64,000 nt of DNA from Hevea brasiliensis (GCF_030052815.1 NC_079510.1:39774853-39838852); one strand, 5' to 3'. Counted from the stretch's first letter, positions 35,080 to 45,851 are shown. Numbers and translations: made by a program. Notes: generated by a model from the sequence alone, not told the origin.

Positions 35080-35915
35080 TGTGCATAAGCAACTGCATAG
35101 CTTATGCAATCCTGCATAACCAAAATTCTTGCCATTTTTCACCTTTATTGCAAGTGCATAAGGAAAGTGCATAGCTTATGCAACTCTGCATAACCTCATT
35201 TTGTCAAATTTCATATCTGTCAAAACTTGCATAAGGTGAGTGCATGACTTATGCACATTTGCATAACTTCAAATCCTTCATTTTCTCTCTCTGCCGAAGT
35301 TTGCATAAGGTGAGTGCATAGCTTATGCAATCCTGCATAACCAAAAAATCCAAAACTCCAATTCTGCCGAAGGGTGCATAAGGAAGGTGCATAAGTTATG
35401 CACCTCTGCATAACCAAGAACTTCAAAAAATACAACCTTGCCGAGGGGTGCATAAGCAGAGTGCATAACCTATGCATACGCATAACCGTAATCGAAAATC
35501 CCAAAAGTTGCGAGACTGCATAAGCAATGTGCATAGCCTATGCACTACGCATAACCAAAGATTACGAATTTCAAAACCCGCATGAGTGCATAAGCAGAGT
35601 GCATAGCTTATGCACATCTGCATGACCACCAACCAAAATTCCAAAAATTGCCGAACAGTGCATGAGCAGAGTGCATAACCTATGCACTTTTGCATGACCC
35701 AATTTTCTGAAAAACCACTTCTGCCGAGAGATGCATAAGGGGAGTGCATAACTTATGCACTCCCGCATGACTTCGCTCCTCAATATTTCAAGGGTCACCG
35801 AAACATGCATAAGGACAGTGCATAACCTATGCACTTGTGCATAAGCATTTCTCTGAAATTTAAATCATTTTGAAACATGTACAAAAGAGTGCACAGGTTA
35901 TGCATAAATCATTTT
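35080..35915 (+). repeat. Palindromic TGCATAA tandem array in the Athila element
   Basis: About 11 units plus a worn twelfth follow each other every 69-75 bp (starting near 35083, 35152, 35229, 35301, 35374, 35448, 35519, 35587, 35659, 35731, 35805). Each has the plan tgcataag-n4-gtgcata-n-cttatgca-n4-tgcataac, then about 30 bp of less conserved spacer often ending tgccga. The central gtgcata/tatgca parts form inverted repeats. Translation on - gives long repetitive pseudo-ORFs (MHRLCTLLMH) that are a product of the array, not genes. Confidence 0.95.
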
Positions 35916-37724
35916 CCCCTTATGCAGTCTCCTACAAACCCGATTCAAATTCATTTTCGGCAAAGAAAATTCCCACCACCTCCACTTCCCGACTCTTCAC
36001 CCCACGACCGCCCTTCAACCTCCGTTCCTTCCGGCATTCTCGCCGTCTCTCTCCCATCTTCTCCACCAGCGCTCTCATCACGAAAACCCTAAATCCCCCT
36101 ACATTTTCATTTCCCCCTATCTCTTCTCCATCGGCAATGGATTCCCCTCCACATTCCCGCCCGCCTCTCCTCTCGAAGTCTCTCCATTGTCATCGATACA
36201 TCCCACGCCCAATCTTCCACCACAAACGACACCCCCACCACCTCCACCAACCACATACAAACGCAAAATCCGATCCAAATCCGTGCGACCCATGTCCTCT
36301 GCTCCTCCTCTGTCCAAACGCAAAGACCCACCCACCCCATTTTCGGAACCACCTCCTAAAAAGCCAAAAGCTCCAGCCTCTACACCTTCTTCCAGCAAAA
36401 AGACAATTTCAGCAACCCCATTTGTATCAAAGCTACCCTGGCCTCTCACGATACAATTCAAAAAGCCGCTTTCAAGAGACTCAAAGATAGAAGGGTACAA
36501 CCTACTAGGTATATATCTGCTGATGCTCTACAATCTCTGGGTTTATTTGACAATGTAGTTGCATTTCTTGACGGTATGGGTTGGACAGAATTTGTGCATA
36601 AGCAAGAGGTAGTTTATCCAATTCTAGTTTTGGAGTTTATTTCTTCATTCTCTGCTACCCTCAACTTGCATGATGTAGACCATAAACCAATCATGACATT
36701 TAGATGCTTGGGGCAAAATAGAGAACTGTCATTAGACCAATTTCATGGCATTTTTGGTTTTGCAATTGATGGGTTCTTTAGAGTACCACATACTCGAGTA
36801 GAGGTAGCCAACAAGGGCGTTTGGAATCCTGCCCAATTTTGGAGAATCATAACAAACCAACCTCAAACTTTCTCTGCTGGTAGATCCAAAACATCCCAAA
36901 TCCTTGACCCTGCACTTAGGTTTATTCATAGGCTGATGGCTAGCACCATATTGGGCAGAGGGACTAGTTCTGGTGCTGTGGGCAAATCTGAACTATTTAT
37001 GTTATGGTGTGCATTTCACAAAGTTAAGGTATCTCCTTGTTACTTCTTTTGTGAACATGTGCTGCACATTGACACCAAATCCATAGGTGATATTGTTTTG
37101 GGTGGGCTTATCACTGTCATAGCCAAGCATTTTGGTTTTAATCCTGCAGAGTACTCAATCCCAGCACTTGAAGACACTTCCTATTTTGATACTGCACACT
37201 TAACCAAAACAGGGTTCCATTTGTCATATTTTGATACTGGCCACCCTGCAGCAGAAACTGAGCCTATTGCACAACCAGAAACTCAACCTTTCACACCAGT
37301 CCCACAGCACCCTACTACACCTACCCCACCCCCTCAGCCTACTCAGGACATTCCAGCTACCTCTGCTCAGCCCATTCCTCCTACAGCTGAACCTACCTCA
37401 TCCACAGCACCTCCTGCATTCAACACTAAAGCCTTATTCACCTACCTTGACAGGCTTAGTGATGATATCTACTTTGTGGATAGGAAGCTTGACAGTGGTC
37501 TTGATACACTAAAGGATCGTCATGATCAGCTATTTGACCTTGTCATGGAAACCAGGGACAAACAGAAAGAACTGAAGGAGATGGTGAAGCAACTCATGAT
37601 CTTTTTGGGCATGCCACCCCCACCTCTATCACCTCCTCCAGCACCATCTTTTCGACAGCCGGCAGCAGCCACTAGCCCCTTAGCAACATCCTTGGACAAA
37701 GGAAAAACAATAGACATAGATTAG
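35916..37724 (+). pseudogene. Athila third ORF (ATHILA ORF-1 family)
   Basis: The main open frame runs 36576-37724 (382 residues from MGWTEFVHKQEVVYPILVLE). The natural reading extends upstream in the same frame to about 36400 (RYISADALQSLGLFDNVVAF). The proline-rich N-terminus lies in other frames at 36136-36420, so one or two frame changes exist there. The core RCLGQNRELSLDQFHGIFGF with ELFMLWCAFHKVKVSPCYFF is typical of the ATHILA ORF-1 family (PF03078). A proline/threonine-rich linker and a coiled-coil-like segment (LDRLSDDIYFVDRKLDSGLD) follow. Its function is unknown. No envelope features such as a signal peptide or transmembrane anchor are seen. Confidence 0.85.
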
Positions 37725-38369
37725 TGTTTGTTTTACTTTTGTTCAATCTTGTAGGACCTTTTCTTTGTAAATATGTTCAAACATTTATAGTTTGTTTTGG
37801 ATTATCTTTGTTTGTTCTGAATTAGTTTCTTTTAAATTCTGTTTCTTTTGAAGTTTTATTGGATAGCTATTACATTAGTCTTCTTTGATTTTTATTGCAC
37901 TTATTGCCTTTTTGTACACATTTGCCCATACTATGTCTATATTTCAATACTTCTACTGCTGGTTGTACATTTCCCCTTTGCCAATTCCCCTGCAGCAGCT
38001 TTTGTATACACTGCACAGCTATGAATTTCCTCATGCACAACTTTTGCATAGCCTGTGCAACTCTTTCTGCTACTTCTGCAGAACTGCACAGGTTGTATTT
38101 CTCTTATGCAACTGTCCTGCATAGCCTATGCAACATATATTGCATCTTATGCAGCACCGCATGGCTTATGCATCTTACCTATGCACATGCTCTGGACAGC
38201 ACTTAACTCTGCATAACCTGTGCAGCTTCATATGCATCCCTTTATCTTGAATTCTCATACCAGGTACCTCTTTCTTTTTGCTCTTCATTTTTACAATTCC
38301 TGGTCAATATTATTTGCTTTGAGTTTTGGTTATCTACTGTTTGAGACATTGAGGACAATGTCTAATTTT

Positions 38370-38382
38370 GAGTTTGGGGGTA
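38370..38382 (+). other. Extra polypurine-tract copy 1
   Basis: gagtttgggggta, with ttgaggacaatgt just before it. The same pairing (ttgaggacaa... gagtttgggggt) occurs at the true 3' tract. Confidence 0.6.
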
Positions 38383-39244
38383 CACATTTTGATTTTTAGC
38401 TTTATTTTTCACATTTGAGTATAAAAGCATCCCATCCCATTTCATTTACATATATTGTAAATATTTTACATATACATCCATACATACATATTCATTACAC
38501 ATTTACACACACATTATACATCACTTAGAAATTGTACAAATTGCATACAAATAGACTCCTTCCATTTAGTTCATGCATTACTCATTTTAGGAATCATGCA
38601 CCATGCATTAAAATCTTTTGCCAAATCCCTTGAGTATTGAAAATGTGTCTATGAGAGTGATTTGACTCACCTTTTAGTTGGGTTTGTGGATTGAAAGTTT
38701 CCCAAAAGGTGCAAGGTTTTGAAGTGTCTATCCCTTACCTATATCTTCTTAGCCAAAAAGCCACCCAACTAGTCATTTGGAGATGGAAGTGTTTAGAGGG
38801 AATTATTGGATATAAGGTAGTCAAATGATGTCTCCCCAATCCTAGAACAAATTTTCTAAACCTTTCAAGGCGAAATACCAGTTTGTACTTGAAAAGAGAG
38901 ATGATTAGGCATTCTTTGATTTAAACCTTCTCATTTTAAACCTTTGGCCCTTTTTCCCAATTAAAATTTACCCTTACAAACCCCTTTGAGCCTTTTTGTC
39001 TCTAATTTTTCTTGAAACCCTTATTACTACCTAGCCAATGAACCAAACACTCCAACCCTTTTCATGAGAATAATTATTCATAATATTAGGTACATAAAAA
39101 AAATTAAAAAAAAAAGAAAAGAAAAAAAAAATATACAATAAAAGGGAGAAGAAATGCTTGTCACCTTGTAAAAGTGCTAGTATATGTGCTTTTCACCATT
39201 GTCATTCAAAATGAAAGAAATCCACCCAAAGTATTAAAAGAAAT

Positions 39245-39256
39245 GAGTTTGGGGGT
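39245..39256 (+). other. Extra polypurine-tract copy 2
   Basis: gagtttgggggt, identical over its core to the 3' tract at 39955. Confidence 0.55.
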
Positions 39257-39395
39257 GGCAATTTTAGGGACAATCATCAAAAGAAAATGCAAAATACAAG
39301 TTAAAGTATCAAAATGTCCCTCCATTTTTATGTGTTTTGTAAACTATGCTAGCACTTGACAATCCTCATTGTGTATTTCTCTCTCCCATATATAT

Positions 39396-39398
<3 letters not shown>

Positions 39399-39439
<41 letters not shown>
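39399..39439. repeat. TA microsatellite
   Basis: About 20 TA units inside the Athila internal region. Confidence 0.9.
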
Positions 39440-39444
<5 letters not shown>

Positions 39445-39954
39445 AAGTGTACCTTATGTTTCAAAATTGCAACATATTCTCATGCTTTGAATACTTTTTA
39501 CCCATTTTTCTTCTTAGCCTCTTTTTGAATCCCATGGCCCCATTACATCCATAAAAAGACCTTTGATCTCTTGAAAGTACTTGCTACATTAGTGGAGATA
39601 GGGGTAGGGAATTTGCCTATGGGATTGGAGAACTATTCATTCATTCATTCAATTCCATCATTCTATATAGAGACACTTTGATTATTGATTGTTCTAGAAT
39701 TCCTTTTGAGCATGACTCTCTCTTTTAATTGGTTGGTTTGGGGATTTGAATGATAATTGACTTGATGGCTAAGCGGTGAAAGCTTGGATAAGCATTAAAT
39801 TCTTTGCATTTTGAAGGATGGGTATATGGATTGTTGGTATGGCTAAAGGTGTGTTAAGTTACCTTAATGAGTGATTTTCATAACTCTTTGGATAAGGCAC
39901 CCCTAAAAACTTTGCACCACATTTTAAAGTTTGCTTGAGGACAAGCAAAAGCTT

Positions 39955-39969
39955 GAGTTTGGGGGTATT
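39955..39969 (+). other. Athila polypurine tract
   Basis: gagtttgggggtatt lies directly before the 3' LTR and is the expected plus-strand priming site. Confidence 0.85.
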
Positions 39970-41578
39970 TGATGCATACATTTTGCATAGTCATTTAGGT
40001 CTAATTTTATAGCCATTTTATTTGATTATTAGTCATTTTTAGCTAATCTCATTAGTTAATTAGTTAGTTTTTCATAGTTGTCAATTTTGCACTAATTTGT
40101 AATTTTTACTTTGTTTTGTAGGAAAAATGGTGTTTTTGAAGGACTAAAGAGAATTTTGCCATTGAGGAGTGTCTTCTACAGCAAAAAGATGTCAAAACAA
40201 GTTTTCAAGCTGAAATATGCATTGACCAAATTGTGCATAACTTGCCGCATAAGCTATGCAGATCTGCATAAGGAGAAAAATCATCGCTTGTTTGAGAACC
40301 AACCGAAATGTGCATAAGGAGATCGCATAGCCTATGCACATTCTCGCCTCCTTATGCACATTCACGAAATTGTGCATAACCTATGCACCAAGTCATGCGA
40401 CCGCATAAGTGACCCAGAATCAGCGCATAAGGGATCGCATAACTTATGCGATCCACTTATGCAAATTCCTTGAAGAGTTCATTAAGGAGCTGGCAGGAGA
40501 TTCTCTCAAATAATTCCTCCTAGAACATACTATTTTAGGGCTCCATGTCAGAAAAATGCTATAAATAGTCCCATTTTCTCATTTTAGGGAGACAAGGAGC
40601 AAAGAAAAAAAGGAGGAGGCTAAGCAGAATTTGAGGAGTCATTTTCACCTTCCACACCATTTTCAACTAAGATTTGCAGATTTCTTTCTTTCTTTACACT
40701 TTTCTACATTTCTAGTGTTTAATTCCTTACTTCTTAGCTTAGATTAAAACTTTATTTCCATTTAAACTCATCATATCTTGTAAGCATTATGGATAGTGAG
40801 TAGTTTACTTTTGATTCTGGAGTAAGGGTTGTAATATTTGAGATATTTTGTGGATTTTGATTGGGTAATCCATATTTTGTGGTCTTAATGAGTTTTATTC
40901 ATTTCTTGTATGCTAAATGACATGCTTAGTGTAGGATCCCATTAAGTTATGTTCTTAATCCATGGTTGAAGCACCGAAAGGAGAAGGCCTTGTGATAGAT
41001 AATCAAGAAATTGGACTTAATTAACTTAGACCTAGAAATAGGCTAAGGATTAAGAGGATTCACAGATTAATTAAAGAACTTAATGGGTCTTAATTAATTC
41101 TAACTCCACGAAAGTAGGATTAGTTTGATTAAGGCACTCTTTGTCTCACTCGAAAGGGAATTCAAAGGATTTAAGAATTAATCTCCTTAAAACCCATTAG
41201 TTTCATAAGATTGGATAACCAATTTAAAATCCCAAAATAGCTCGAATATGAAATCCCGAACTCCGGAATCGCCTTTTTACCATTGTTAATTTCTAATCGA
41301 ATTTAATTACTTACCATTTTAAATCTTGCCATATTTGAATTTGCTTATTTCAATTTGATGCAATTTTAGTTTAATTAATACATTGTTGAATAGAATATTA
41401 AATTTGCACATTTAGATTTCGTATTCCATTACCCATTAATTCATTATTTTAATTTCATGAATACTTCAATTTAGTCAACTTTTATATCGAAAATTCAATC
41501 ATTAACACAACTCCTCGTGGGATCGATATTTTTCTATACTACTTGTACGACCCGTGCACTTGCGGTTGGGACGCATCA
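39970..41578 (+). repeat. Athila 3' LTR
   Basis: This 1609-bp LTR is almost identical to the 5' LTR except in the palindromic block 40285-40465, where CTGC/GCAG words of the 5' LTR are repeatedly TCGC/GCGA. Confidence 0.95.
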
Positions 41579-41583
41579 AGCCC
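41579..41583. repeat. Target-site duplication of the Athila element, right (agccc)
   Basis: Right agccc, matching 26913-26917. Confidence 0.9.
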
Positions 41584-42600
41584 CTATAACTATCATTTTA
41601 TTATAAAATTATTTAAACGAACTCTAAAATTTCTAAAATCCTCTCCCGCGTCCTTAACAATATTATGAAGCTAATACAAAAGAATTTATAATTTTCTAAC
41701 TACCCACGAATATCTTATAGATTTTTATTCTAAATTTGGCACTAGGTAATTAAAGAATCTTACGGTTTGGATTTACTTATGCCAATTCTAACGCTTAGAA
41801 TGCATCCGGGGCATATGAAAATGGTGGAGTAGACTATAACTTCAACCCAAATTGAAAGTTGTTCCGGCAGCCTGTCTGTCCGGTTCGAAAATACAGACTC
41901 GAGTAATGATCGAATTTCTGTGAAATAAAAGTACTTATGTGAAGTCCACAACACCAGGAGTTAGAATAAAATTGTTACAAAATTAAATAAGCTCATTTGG
42001 AGCTTAGAAAAATACTGCAAAATTCAAGAGACCCACCGAAATTTTAGTATCATAAAATTTTGAAATTTATATGGTTGCGAAACTCTCATCTATTAGAGCA
42101 CGCCGGTACTCTAAGAATTTTTGTGGGGTTTTCAGTTTTAGAGAAATTTAGCCCAAAATGCAAAATAAGCTAAAACTTTCTGAACAAAAATTGGATAAAC
42201 TGCTTAATGAAAATGGGTATTCTTGGCATCTATGGAAAGTTCTTGAGGAGTAGAAGGGATTTGGGATAAGACCCCATTCGATTGGTAGCCGGATCGGCCG
42301 GATTTTGGCTAGAAAAATGAAGAGACACGTTGCACGAAGGAAGAAGCTTGGGCTCATTTTCCGGCTTCCTAGGGCGGCGGCCGCCGAGGGGGAGGCATGG
42401 GGGTGGTGTGCCGGTGACTAGAGAAGGAAGGGGAGGTGGTCGGCCGGTTGGAGGAAGAGGGAGGAGAGAGAGGTTGCCGCATGGAGGAAAAGGAGGGGAA
42501 AAGAAAAAGGAAAGAGACTGGTTCGATTCGATCGATCCTATTCGGTCTGATTTAATTCATCCGATTCAGAATACTCAAAATTAAATTTTTACTTTGCTTT
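41584..42600 (-). mobile_element. Continuation of the older element split by Athila
   Basis: Directly after the target duplication the older sequence resumes. It is non-coding, with a GC-rich block at 42270-42510 unlike the AT-rich surroundings, as in large LTR or leader regions of gypsy elements. It adjoins the inverted LTR copy at 25510-26908 once the Athila is removed, so it may be internal sequence of that element. No coding domain is seen, so identity is inferred only from position and composition. Confidence 0.4.
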
Positions 42601-42967
42601 ATGACTCAAAATGAGATTCAAAAATTCTAAAAAAATTTCAGAAAACTCAGAAAAATTTTTAAAGTTCAAATATATTTTTTGATTTTGCCACATGGTCTTT
42701 AAATTAATTTTTAAAAATCAATAAAATTTGTTGTCTTAAGAAAATCAAACATAGTTTTTTAAATTCATAAAAATTTCAAATAATTTTGATAATTTTAATA
42801 AAATTAAATATTAATATTTATACATAAAATAATTATTTATAGATTATAATTTTTTTTAATATTAAGATTTTTTCTTCTATTCCTTTTACTATTTATAAAA
42901 AATTCATTTTTTTAGAGTTTATAATCGTCCCTCTTAATAATACATTCTCTAAGGATAAATATAGTCC
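42601..42967. other. AT-rich stretch before the plastid fragments
   Basis: No gene is recognised. Confidence 0.4.
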
Positions 42968-43052
42968 AAGGTGAGGATGACGTCAAGTTATCATGCCCTT
43001 TATACCTTGGGCGACACACGTGCTACAATCGTAAGGACAAAGGGTTGCGATA
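42968..43052 (+). other. Plastid 16S rRNA fragment in the nucleus
   Basis: About 85 bp match the 3' part of plastid 16S rRNA, with landmarks aaggtgaggatgacgtcaag, gggcgacacacgtgctacaa and ggacaaagggttgcgat. Several C-to-T changes show age. It is a nuclear plastid-DNA insert, not a functional rRNA gene. Confidence 0.92.
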
Positions 43053-43190
43053 CCTGAAGTAGTATTTCTACATCCCCCTGACCAAATCCACCCATATTAG
43101 GATTACTAGTTAATGGTTGATCAAGTTTGATGGATTTGCCTTTTGAAATAAAAACTTCTGATCCTAGAGGTATAATATCAATCACTTGAC
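43053..43190 (-). pseudogene. petA: Plastid petA (cytochrome f) fragment in the nucleus
   Basis: On - the sequence reads [40 protein letters not shown] and ILLQ, the heme-domain end of cytochrome f, about 46 residues. In the plastid, petA serves the cytochrome b6f complex. Here only this piece is present, joined directly to a 16S rRNA piece that lies elsewhere in the plastid genome. No petA sequence is seen outside this block. Confidence 0.9.
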
Positions 43191-44391
43191 TTTAGTCTTT
43201 ATATTTTCCTTCTATTAAGTTATTTAATTTCTCCGTCAAATTTTTCATTATTCATATCATTCAAATTACTATTTAGTTTCTTTATTTTAAGAAAATTAAT
43301 TAATTAATCTCTGTATTTTAAAAAATACTACCATTTAGTCCCTCTATTTTAGTGAAACTAATTTGTTAGTCTATGTATTTTAAACGTACAGTATTGAAAA
43401 TATGTTATTAGATAAAAATAGAAAATTTATTATGTGGAGACTAACTATGAATTTATATTTTTTTAAAAATTTTCAATTTCTTAAATATTTTTTTATTGAT
43501 AAATAATTTTTCTTAATTAGTTAGAAATTTAAAGAAATTGATTAATTTTTTTGTGTAAACAACTTGTATCATTTTTATCAACAGTTGAAAATAAAGAGAG
43601 AATGAGAAAAGAATAGTGTGAGCATAAAGGAAAAAAAAATGTGGATAGAGAAAGAAAAAAAAAGTGGATAGAGAAAGAAAAAAAAAGGAGATAAGAGAAA
43701 AGAATAGAGAGGATTAGAATAATTTAGGCATAAAAAATAATTATGAAACTAAATAGTTAATGAAATCAAATTATAAAAATTAATTAATATATTTTATTTA
43801 AAATATAAAAATCAATTTATTAATTTTATTAAAATAAAAAAATTAAATAATAATTTAATAATGTTAGTTAATGAAAAAAATTAATAGAGGATTAAAGTGT
43901 TTAATAAAAATAAAATATATAAAATAAATAATATATTTTTTAAATATAAAATTAAATAATTAATTTTATTATATATATATATATATATATCCGTCATTTT
44001 TGGTTGATGAATTATTAAAAAAAAATTCTCTAATTAGAAATGACGTGGCTCAACCAATTAACTAGGTGTAATAAAACTGATAATGCTAATTTCACGTGCA
44101 CCGACTCTAGACGAGTGAAGCGCAAAAAAAGAATCGCTGTCCTTGCCGTGCTTTTCCTTTTTTTTTTTTTTTTTATTTTACTTTGTGCTTTGTGAGCAGT
44201 AGTTCCAGTTCCCAAATTCCAACTCAACTGTCCCCCTTCACACTCGCTCGCTCCGATACCTATGAGCCATGGCCTCATCTTTAAGCTAACCATTTAAGTC
44301 GCTTGTACAGTTTCACTTCACTTCTCTTTAATCTGAAACAACAACAAAACAAAATTTCAAACAGCAACCAAATCTCCCATCTTTCCATTTA
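43191..44391. other. AT-rich intergenic and promoter side of DUF3339 copy 3
   Basis: At 43625-43690 a purine-rich unit (gtggatagagaaagaaaaaa) occurs in two to three copies. A poly-T run lies at 44158-44175. The last 100 bases before 44392 are the presumed leader of the gene. Nothing else is recognised. Confidence 0.5.
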
Positions 44392-44601
44392 ATGGCCGAT
44401 TGGGGGCCGGTATTGATTGGTGTGGTTCTGTTCGTGCTGCTGACTCCGGGACTTCTCTTTCAGATTCCCGGACACAGCCGCCACCTGGAGTTTGGAAGCA
44501 TGAAAACTAACGGCAAGGCTATTGCTGTTCACACTCTCATCTTTTTCACTCTCTACGCTATTCTCATCTTGGCTGTTCATGTTCACATCTATACTGGATG
44601 A
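44392..44601 (+). CDS. DUF3339 family small membrane protein (copy 3)
   Basis: A single-exon coding sequence of 69 residues from MADWGPVLIGVVLFVLLTPG. The two membrane helices are at residues 5-24 and 45-66, with LLFQIPG after the first and LEFGSMKTNGKAIAVHT before the second, ending HVHIYTG. The family marks D-W-G-P, T-P-G-L-L-F-Q-x-P-G and V-H are all present. Shortly after the stop, ccggtaagtctctg at 44618-44631 resembles a splice donor, so a 3'-UTR intron is possible. The gene is convergent with copy 4. Confidence 0.93.
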   Translation: MADWGPVLIGVVLFVLLTPGLLFQIPGHSRHLEFGSMKTNGKAIAVHTLIFFTLYAILILAVHVHIYTG

Positions 44602-45363
44602 TCATGAAACAATACTCAACCGGTAAGTCTCTGCGACCACCTTGTTCTGCATCATGGAGATCTGTGCCTGCCATGCCTTGTCTTTCTTTTTTCTTTTTTT
44701 TTCCTCTCTTTTTTTTCCTTTGGATAAAAAGAGATGGTCTATCGTTGTAACTGACTATGTTTTATGAAGTATGTTTGGCTGCTAATTAATTTGATTACTC
44801 AGACAGAATTGCAGAACAAAGCTAAGATCATAGATCTTTCATTTGGGAATTGGGAATAGGGAATAAAAGCAGCTAGTGATTTTTCATTTTCATTTTGATT
44901 TCACTTGCTTGGTAGTTGAAACTCTCGATTCGATAAACATTAGTGTTTCTCCTAAACATATTAGCTTTGTTGGAAAATAATCATTGAATTCTTTCATATT
45001 CAGAATTGATTAAAAAAAATATTTTTTATCAACCCAAAAAAAAATCAATTAAATTAAAGTTCTCAAAAAAAAAATCAACTAAATTAAATCTTATTCTAGT
45101 TTCTAAACAGGGAGATTACATTTGCAGAGGTACTGATTAGTGATTAATTAGCTAGTGGAGTAAGCAGACTGGGAAAAAAAAAAAGTAAAAATGAAGAGCT
45201 ACGTGTGGGGAAATTTTTGCCTAAACTTGATTTATTGAGTATTTAAGATGCGTGATATATTTATGTATTAGTTAGTTAGTTACATGATCAACAAATCCAG
45301 GTAAATTTTTCACGGAAATTGCATTTCAGTAAGGGATTTAAATTGCTGGCCGCTATGAGATTA

Positions 45364-45366
45364 TTC

Positions 45367-45402
<36 letters not shown>

Positions 45403-45403
45403 A
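45364..45403. repeat. Compound TA/TG microsatellite
   Basis: A (TA)n run passes into (TG)n between DUF3339 copies 3 and 4. Confidence 0.9.
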
Positions 45404-45622
45404 GGGAAAAAATAATGAGAGAAAAACATCATATAATGAGTAAAAGTATGTAAATGTGATGTTGTTGTTAAAACTCAAGGCTTTCAAGTTGGATAATTGA
45501 TTAACAAGTGGATGTGACAGAGCAAAGCAGGGAAGAGTATATAGAAAAGGTAATACAATAGGAAAGAAATTAAGAGAGATAGAGAGAGAGAAGCCAACCT
45601 TGGCTGAGTAGTTGTATTGCAA

Positions 45623-45835
45623 TCATTTAACATGTATATGGATACCAACTGCAATTATCAAGATAGTGATTATGCAAAAATATATTACAGCATGAACCAG
45701 AATGGAGATTCCACTTGTGCTCATGTTCCCAAATTCTACCACCCTTATCCTTGCTGGTAGCTGGAATAATAGACCCGGTGACAATAGGATGAACAAAACC
45801 ACTGCTACAACAACTGGTCCCCAATCGGCACTCAT
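45623..45835 (-). CDS. DUF3339 family small membrane protein (copy 4)
   Basis: A 70-residue protein from MSADWGPVVVAVVLFILLSP. The open frame continues upstream to 45946, but the family-conserved start is at 45835. Marks seen are GLLFQLPA after helix 1, VVEFGNMSTSGISILVHAV before helix 2, and the end IIAVGIHIHVK. It closely resembles copy 5. On the coding strand a GA repeat (45836-45851) runs directly into the start codon. The gene faces copy 3 tail to tail. Confidence 0.92.
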   Translation of the reverse strand: MSADWGPVVVAVVLFILLSPGLLFQLPARIRVVEFGNMSTSGISILVHAVIYFCIITILIIAVGIHIHVK

Positions 45836-45851
45836 CTCTCTCTCTCTCTCT
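45836..45851 (-). repeat. GA/CT repeat abutting the start codon of DUF3339 copy 4
   Basis: A CT run on + (GA on the coding strand) directly precedes the ATG. GA-rich leaders bind GAGA-type factors in plants, but any role here is inference. Confidence 0.8.

Larger units (their letters stand above)
37725..39954 (+). other. Athila 3' internal non-coding region
   Basis: Contains further tgcatag/ctatgca and cttatgca words at 38025-38235, two extra polypurine-tract copies, and a TA microsatellite at 39399-39439. No ORF is recognised. Confidence 0.7.
26918..41578 (+). mobile_element. Athila-type Ty3/gypsy retrotransposon, complete, 14.66 kb
   Basis: The element has direct LTRs 26918-28533 and 39970-41578, target duplications agccc on both sides, a tRNA-Asp primer-binding site and a final polypurine tract. 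Internal order is gag, protease (DLGA site), RT (FMDD), RNase H, integrase, a palindromic repeat array, and a third ORF of the ATHILA ORF-1 family. This order and the third ORF mark the Athila clade. Coding regions carry many frameshifts, so the element is not autonomous. The two LTRs differ by only about four changes outside one short block. Confidence 0.95.

Noticed and set aside
35220..35834. Three overlapping minus-strand ORFs with cysteine- and histidine-rich repeats (MHRLCTLLMH type)
   Set aside because: They are translations of the palindromic TGCATAA array and have no independent coding signal.
35080..35915. CRISPR-like regular array
   Set aside because: Plant nuclear DNA, no cas genes, spacers related to each other, and the array lies inside a retrotransposon.
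36107..36500. Minus-strand ORFs opposite the Athila third ORF
   Set aside because: Shadows of the proline-rich coding strand.
42330..42584. Arginine/glycine-rich ORF on +
   Set aside because: It lies in a GC-rich non-coding part of an older repeat; simple composition and no homologous feel.
42968..43052. Functional rRNA gene
   Set aside because: Only about 85 bp of a 1.5-kb plastid rRNA, with several changes.
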